64,000 bases of DNA from Pleodorina starrii (Eukaryota > Chlorophyta > Chlorophyceae > Chlamydomonadales > Volvocaceae), in assembly GCA_030267565.1 (NCBI GenBank), contig BRXU01000025.1, positions 603,501 to 667,500 of the forward strand, written 5' to 3'. The position numbers were made by a program, and so were the translations under genes. Numbering within the stretch: position 1 is the stretch's first letter; every line of letters begins with the position of its first letter. Positions 60,301 through 64,000 of the stretch are shown here, piece after piece. The notes under the pieces were generated by a model, which saw nothing but the letters and a program-made list of their open reading frames with translations, made no database searches and had not been told where the DNA came from.

Positions 60301-63300
60301 CACCACCACCATAATCAACACAACCGCCTTTTGCACGCTGGCAGGCATGTTGTCAACAGAGCTGTCGAAGCCGCTGGCCTCGGGTCGAATCGTGCTGGAT
60401 GCATCGGTGGAGCAGCCGCTTCAGCAGCTTGACGCCATGATCTCGTCCATTCAGTCGACACTGTCTGCCGTACAGTTACAACTGGACGTGCCGGGGGGCG
60501 GCGGCCGAGACACGTGGGTGGCTGGCGCGGATAATGGACATTTGTGGGGTTTGATACTGTGACTTTGCTTGATGGGAAGATTTGACAAGTTTGTAATTGA
60601 CCTGACCTGAACATATGACATGACATGATCTGACTGTATGACCTGACAGTATGACCTGACCATGTCACCCGACCTGACCATATGACCTGACCTGACCAAT
60701 GACCTGATCTGACCATATGACCTGGCCTGACCATATACATGACCTAACCTGACCATATGACCTGACATGACCATTATGGCCCGACATGAGCATATGACCT
60801 GACCTGACAAGATGACCTGACCGGACCTGATATGACCTGATATGACCTGATATGACCTGATATGACCTGATATGACCTGACCGGACCTGATATGACCTGA
60901 CCGGACCTGATATGACCTGACATGACCATATGACCTGACCATATGACCTGACCATATGATATCGTCTTCTTCTTCCTCCTCCTCCTCCTCCTCCTCTTCA
61001 TCTTCCTCCTCCTCTTCCTCTTCCTCTTCCTCCTCCTCCTCCGTAGCGGGCCTCTATCCAACCCTCCCTCCCAACGGCACCTCCCCAACTTCCCATTCAT
61101 CCCTTGCCTTCCCCCCGCCCACGTTGTTGGTGTCATGCGTTTGGGTTTCGGAGCGCAGGCAGGAGGTACGGCTTAACGACATTGCTGCCGTGGAGCTCTT
61201 GGAGATCATCGGGCGAGGAGGCCAGGTGAGGGGGGGGGTGGAGGGGTTTTCAACCGTTTCCCACCCACGCACGCACCGAACCTGAGGGCCTACCCCCGGG
61301 AACCCAGCCCGAGGTTTGCAGGAGGGAGGGAGGGAGGGAGGGAGGGCGGGTGGGCGGGGGGGAGGGAGGGAGGGAGGGAGGGAGGGAGGGAGGGAGGGAG
61401 GGAGGGAGGGAGGGAGGGAGGGAGGGAGGGAGGGAGGGAGGGAGGGAGGGGGGGGGGAGGGAGGGAGAGGGAGGGAGAGGGAGGTGATCGAGAAAGCGGG
61501 CAAGGGGGGGGGCAAATGTGGGCGGGCGGTGGTCTTCGGTTCGCGGGCTTCGTGGGAGCCGTGAACGCCGTTGGGGAGCCCCGTTTCAGGCACGCCGTAC
61601 TCTTCTGCCAACGGCCTAACCGTCAACTGCAAACCCTGTCGTACAGGGTGTCGTGTTTCGTGGCGTGGTACATGGCGTCGAGGCAGCCATCAAGGTCATT
61701 AGTCACCGGGACGACGCGGAGGAAGCCGCCACGGCCGGCGGCGGCGGCGGCGGTGGCGGTGGCGCCGACAAGCGCGCCGGCGGCGGCGAGGGCAGCACAC
61801 GCGCAGGGCAAGCCGGCGGCGGCGGCGGCGCCGCCGCCTCTGCCGCTCTGGATTCCCCGATGTGTTTTGTCGACGAGGCGCGAATGCGGGAGCGCAAACG
61901 TAACCTGCTGCGAGACGCGCTCGAGCTGGCTGTCACGAGCACCATCAGCCATCCAAATGTCGTACAGGTACGACACCGTACACGTGTCAAACATGTGTCG
62001 TACGAGTGTCGCGTTTATGTCGCATTCTATAGCCGTCTTTGCAATGCTGCGGAGACAACGGATCGTGTCCCCGGCCGCAGGGTGTGCCAATTATCTGCGC
62101 GCCGTTTGGTACCATGCCGTACCGTGCCGTACTGCGCCGCCGCCTTTGACCGCTGACCGGCCATCTGTCCCTCAAAACCGTACCCGACAGATGTACGGCT
62201 ACTTCACCGACTGCGTTGTCGTACAGTACGCCAACCAGGCCAACCGCCTGAAGCTGCTGCCGGCGGACAGCGAGGCGCTCCAGCAGTACGGCGGTCAACG
62301 CGGACCGGTCAACACGGTCATGTGCATGGAATTCTGCGATGGTGGGTGTTCAATAGTACAGTCTGCCGTACATCAGCTACATAAGCTGAAACCCACCCAT
62401 TCACCCTCTCCCTCACCTCAATCAACCCCCCCCCGCACCCCCCCCACCCCCCGCACCCCCGCAGCCGGCACGCTCAAGTCGGCTGCTGAGGCGGGGGCAT
62501 TCCGCCTCCCCGGGGTGAGTGCCAAGAGCGGCCCCGCCTGCCCCTCCCTGGTGCCGCTGTACATCCCCCTACTGGAGCTGGCTCTGGCGCTGAGACACCT
62601 GCACGGCAGGCGCCTGGTACACTGCGGTGGGTGGGTGGGTGGGTGGGTGGGTAGTAGTGGGTGGGTGGTAGTGGGTGGGTGAGTGGGGGGTAGTGGGTGG
62701 GGCACTTGGGGTGGGTAGTGGGTGGGGGGCTGCACTTTGGGTGGGTAGTGGGTGGGGCACTTGGGGTGGGTAGTGGGTGGATGGGGGCACTTTGGGTGGG
62801 TGCTGGGTGGGGCGGGGTGCTTGGAGGAGGGGAGAGACGGGAAGAGAGGGAGGGTTGGGGTTTTAACTTATTATAACTGGAGAGAGAGGGAGAGGGAGTG
62901 CGCGAGTGATGGGGGGTTTAGGGGTCTGAAGGGGTGGGAGGGAGGCTGGTGCGTTCCGGGTGCCCCAGGGTGGGGGTGGTTGGGAATTGGGGAAGGGCAG
63001 GTACCCCAACCCGACCCAACCCGTCCCCATCCCCAGTCAGCCCAACTCAATCCAACTTGGATGCCCCCAACCCACCCACCCGATGGATGCGCTTCCTTCA
63101 ATCTCCCCCTCCCCCCTAAACCTGCGTAATCCCCCTGCCCCTCCCCCTCCCTAAACCTGTGTAACCCCCCTGTCCTCCCCTTCTCCGGTGCCTGCAGACC
63201 TGAAGCCCTCCAATGTGTTGCTCAAGAGCTCCCTCAGAGACCCGCGAGGCTGGATATGCAAGGTGAGTGAGTGGGGAGCGTGGGGAGCGTGGGTGGGTGG

Positions 63301-63981
63301 GTGGGTCGGAGGAGGGGTGGGTGGGTGGGTGGGTGGATGGGTGGGTGGGTGGGTGGGTGGGTGGGTGGGTGGGTGGGTGGGTGGGTGGGTGGGTGGGTGG
63401 GTGGGTGGGTGGGTGGGTGGGTGGGTGGGTGGGTGGGTGGGTGGGTGGGTGGGCGTGGGCCGATGGCTCCGCTTGGCCGATGGGTCGGTGGGTCGGAAGG
63501 GTTGTGGAGGAAGTGGGGCCTGCGTGGGGGTGTGTCTGGTTGGTGTGTTCGTGGCTGACGGAGACGTAAGTGGGCGTCAAGTAGGCCACAGAGACCAGGC
63601 CGCCCCGCCCCGCCCCGCCCCGCCTCACCTGCACGAAGGCTGTGCACAGCGCCCCCGCGCCCCTCCCTCCGTAACCTCTCCATAACCCCTTGTTCCCCCC
63701 TTCCTTCCCTTCACTTCATTTCACTTCACTTCCCTGGGAGGGCCCCGCACAAGCCCGCTCTCCCGCCATCTCACCCCTGTCCTTACCCTTACCCCCACCC
63801 CCCACTCTAACCCTCATCCCGCACTCTCGCCCCTACCCCCACCCCTACCCCGGCCCCTGCCCCTGGATCGTCGCGCCCCGCCCCGCACCGCCCCTCAGCT
63901 GAGCGACTTTGGCTGTGTGCGGGTTATGAACGAGGAGGGGGTGGAGGGCCGGCTGGGCTTCCGACAGCCTCAGCCCTTGGG
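54364..63981 (+). CDS. Protein kinase with long N-terminal regulatory region, 3' end outside window
   Basis: Proposed exons are 54364-54552, 54620-54723, 55477-55666, 56119-56562, 57082-58239, 58789-59172, 59379-59555, 59939-60008, 60345-60513, 61159-61225, 61647-61967, 62191-62341, 62465-62626, 63198-63262 and 63899-63981; phases all agree and the coding sequence runs off the edge. About 960 residues precede the kinase domain. They include a segment (GDILLLSREAST to VARMLHVMTQAMTLQ) that resembles the GAF-like sensor part of chlamydomonad kinases, then Gly/Ala-rich linkers. The kinase domain shows IGRGGQGVVF, AAIK (about Lys1000), the catalytic loop HCDLKPSN and DFG (exon 15), so it should be active, though the activation loop and C-lobe are outside. 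Ser/Thr versus Tyr specificity cannot be told; DLKPSN favours Ser/Thr. Exons 1-2 are the weak part: exon 2 read on without its GTGGGC donor ends in TAA at 54764. Confidence 0.85.
55866..55898 (-). repeat. Intron-resident dispersed repeat, copy 3 (inverted)
   Basis: The minus strand reads GTTCACGGGCTCCGGCC then TATACGCGGATAACCC, one mismatch from the copy at 12105-12137. It is in intron 3 of the kinase gene. Confidence 0.8.
56871..56887 (+). other. Perfect tRNA T-arm-like hairpin
   Basis: TTGGGTTCGATTCCCAA has a 5-bp perfect stem and a canonical TTCGATT loop (box B). No D-arm or acceptor stem is found upstream. It is in intron 4 of the kinase gene. Confidence 0.4.
60598..60957 (+). repeat. 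TATGACCTGACC minisatellite
   Basis: Variable units built from TATGACCTGA, CCTGACCA and CCGGACCTGA cover about 360 bases of intron 9 of the kinase gene. Confidence 0.95.
60961..61043 (+). repeat. TCC/TCT polypyrimidine run
   Basis: An unbroken coding-strand C/T tract directly follows the TATGACCTGA minisatellite, upstream of the exon 10 acceptor. Confidence 0.9.
61316..61490 (+). repeat. (GGGA)n purine tract
   Basis: A long GGGA tetranucleotide run with few interruptions sits in intron 10 of the kinase gene. Confidence 0.95.
62627..62815 (+). repeat. GGGTGGGTAGT minisatellite
   Basis: GGGT units and a longer GGGTAGTGGGTGGGGCACTTT unit repeat from the donor of intron 13 onward in the kinase gene. 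Confidence 0.9.
63290..63452 (+). repeat. (GGGT)n microsatellite
   Basis: An almost perfect tetranucleotide run begins about 30 bases after the donor of intron 14, between the DLKPSN and DFG exons of the kinase gene. Confidence 0.95.
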
Positions 63982-64000
63982 GTGAGATCGGGGGGGGCAG

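Noticed and set aside
63188..63685. Plus-strand frames with repeated WVGG
   Set aside because: They come from the (GGGT)n run in kinase intron 14.

Overview
This window is GC-rich nuclear DNA of a eukaryote. It most resembles a chlorophycean green alga of the Chlamydomonas/Volvox type. The evidence is: genes split into many short exons with GT-AG introns (often GTGAGT, GTGCGT or GTACGG donors); long Ala, Gly, Gln and Pro tracts in coding sequence; plastid-targeting N-termini; CCCTAAA-type interstitial repeats; and kinase and EGY proteins of plant/algal type. There is no operon, CRISPR array, rRNA gene or intact transposase. Exon structures were assembled by hand from splice consensus, reading phase and protein-family similarity. 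All internal phases close exactly in the seven models that have a family or homology anchor.

Layout. (1) 29-1745, minus: 3'-truncated gene for a putative plastid-targeted protein of unknown function. (2) 4599-7234, minus: five-exon ABHD17-type alpha/beta hydrolase. (3) 9365-12365, plus: four-exon EGY-family plastid site-2-protease-like protein. (4) 17261-23660, plus: three-exon gene for a roughly 1950-residue low-complexity protein whose only clear fold is a methyl-CpG-binding-like domain split across three exons. (5) 26653-30745, plus: 11-exon GDP-fucose O-fucosyltransferase-like secretory protein. (6) 32814-35106, plus: four-exon gene with an N-terminal Cys-rich CYCYVCD module. (7) 39077-51571, plus: 26-exon RAD5/HLTF-like SNF2 ATPase with an internal RING finger, whose N-terminus is a paralogue of gene 6, including identical exon lengths and phases. 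(8) 54364 to beyond the right edge, plus: at least 15 exons of a protein kinase with a long N-terminal regulatory region; the window ends shortly after the DFG motif.

The genes do not form one pathway. Two look plastid-directed (1 and 3), one handles protein lipidation (2), one is secretory glycosylation (5), and three are likely nuclear or chromatin/DNA-repair factors (4, 6, 7). The clearest local relationship is the tandem duplication linking 6 and 7. Intergenic stretches are large (2-5 kb) and hold dispersed repeat copies, tRNA-like fragments and simple repeats. Introns of the fucosyltransferase and kinase genes are packed with microsatellites and minisatellites.
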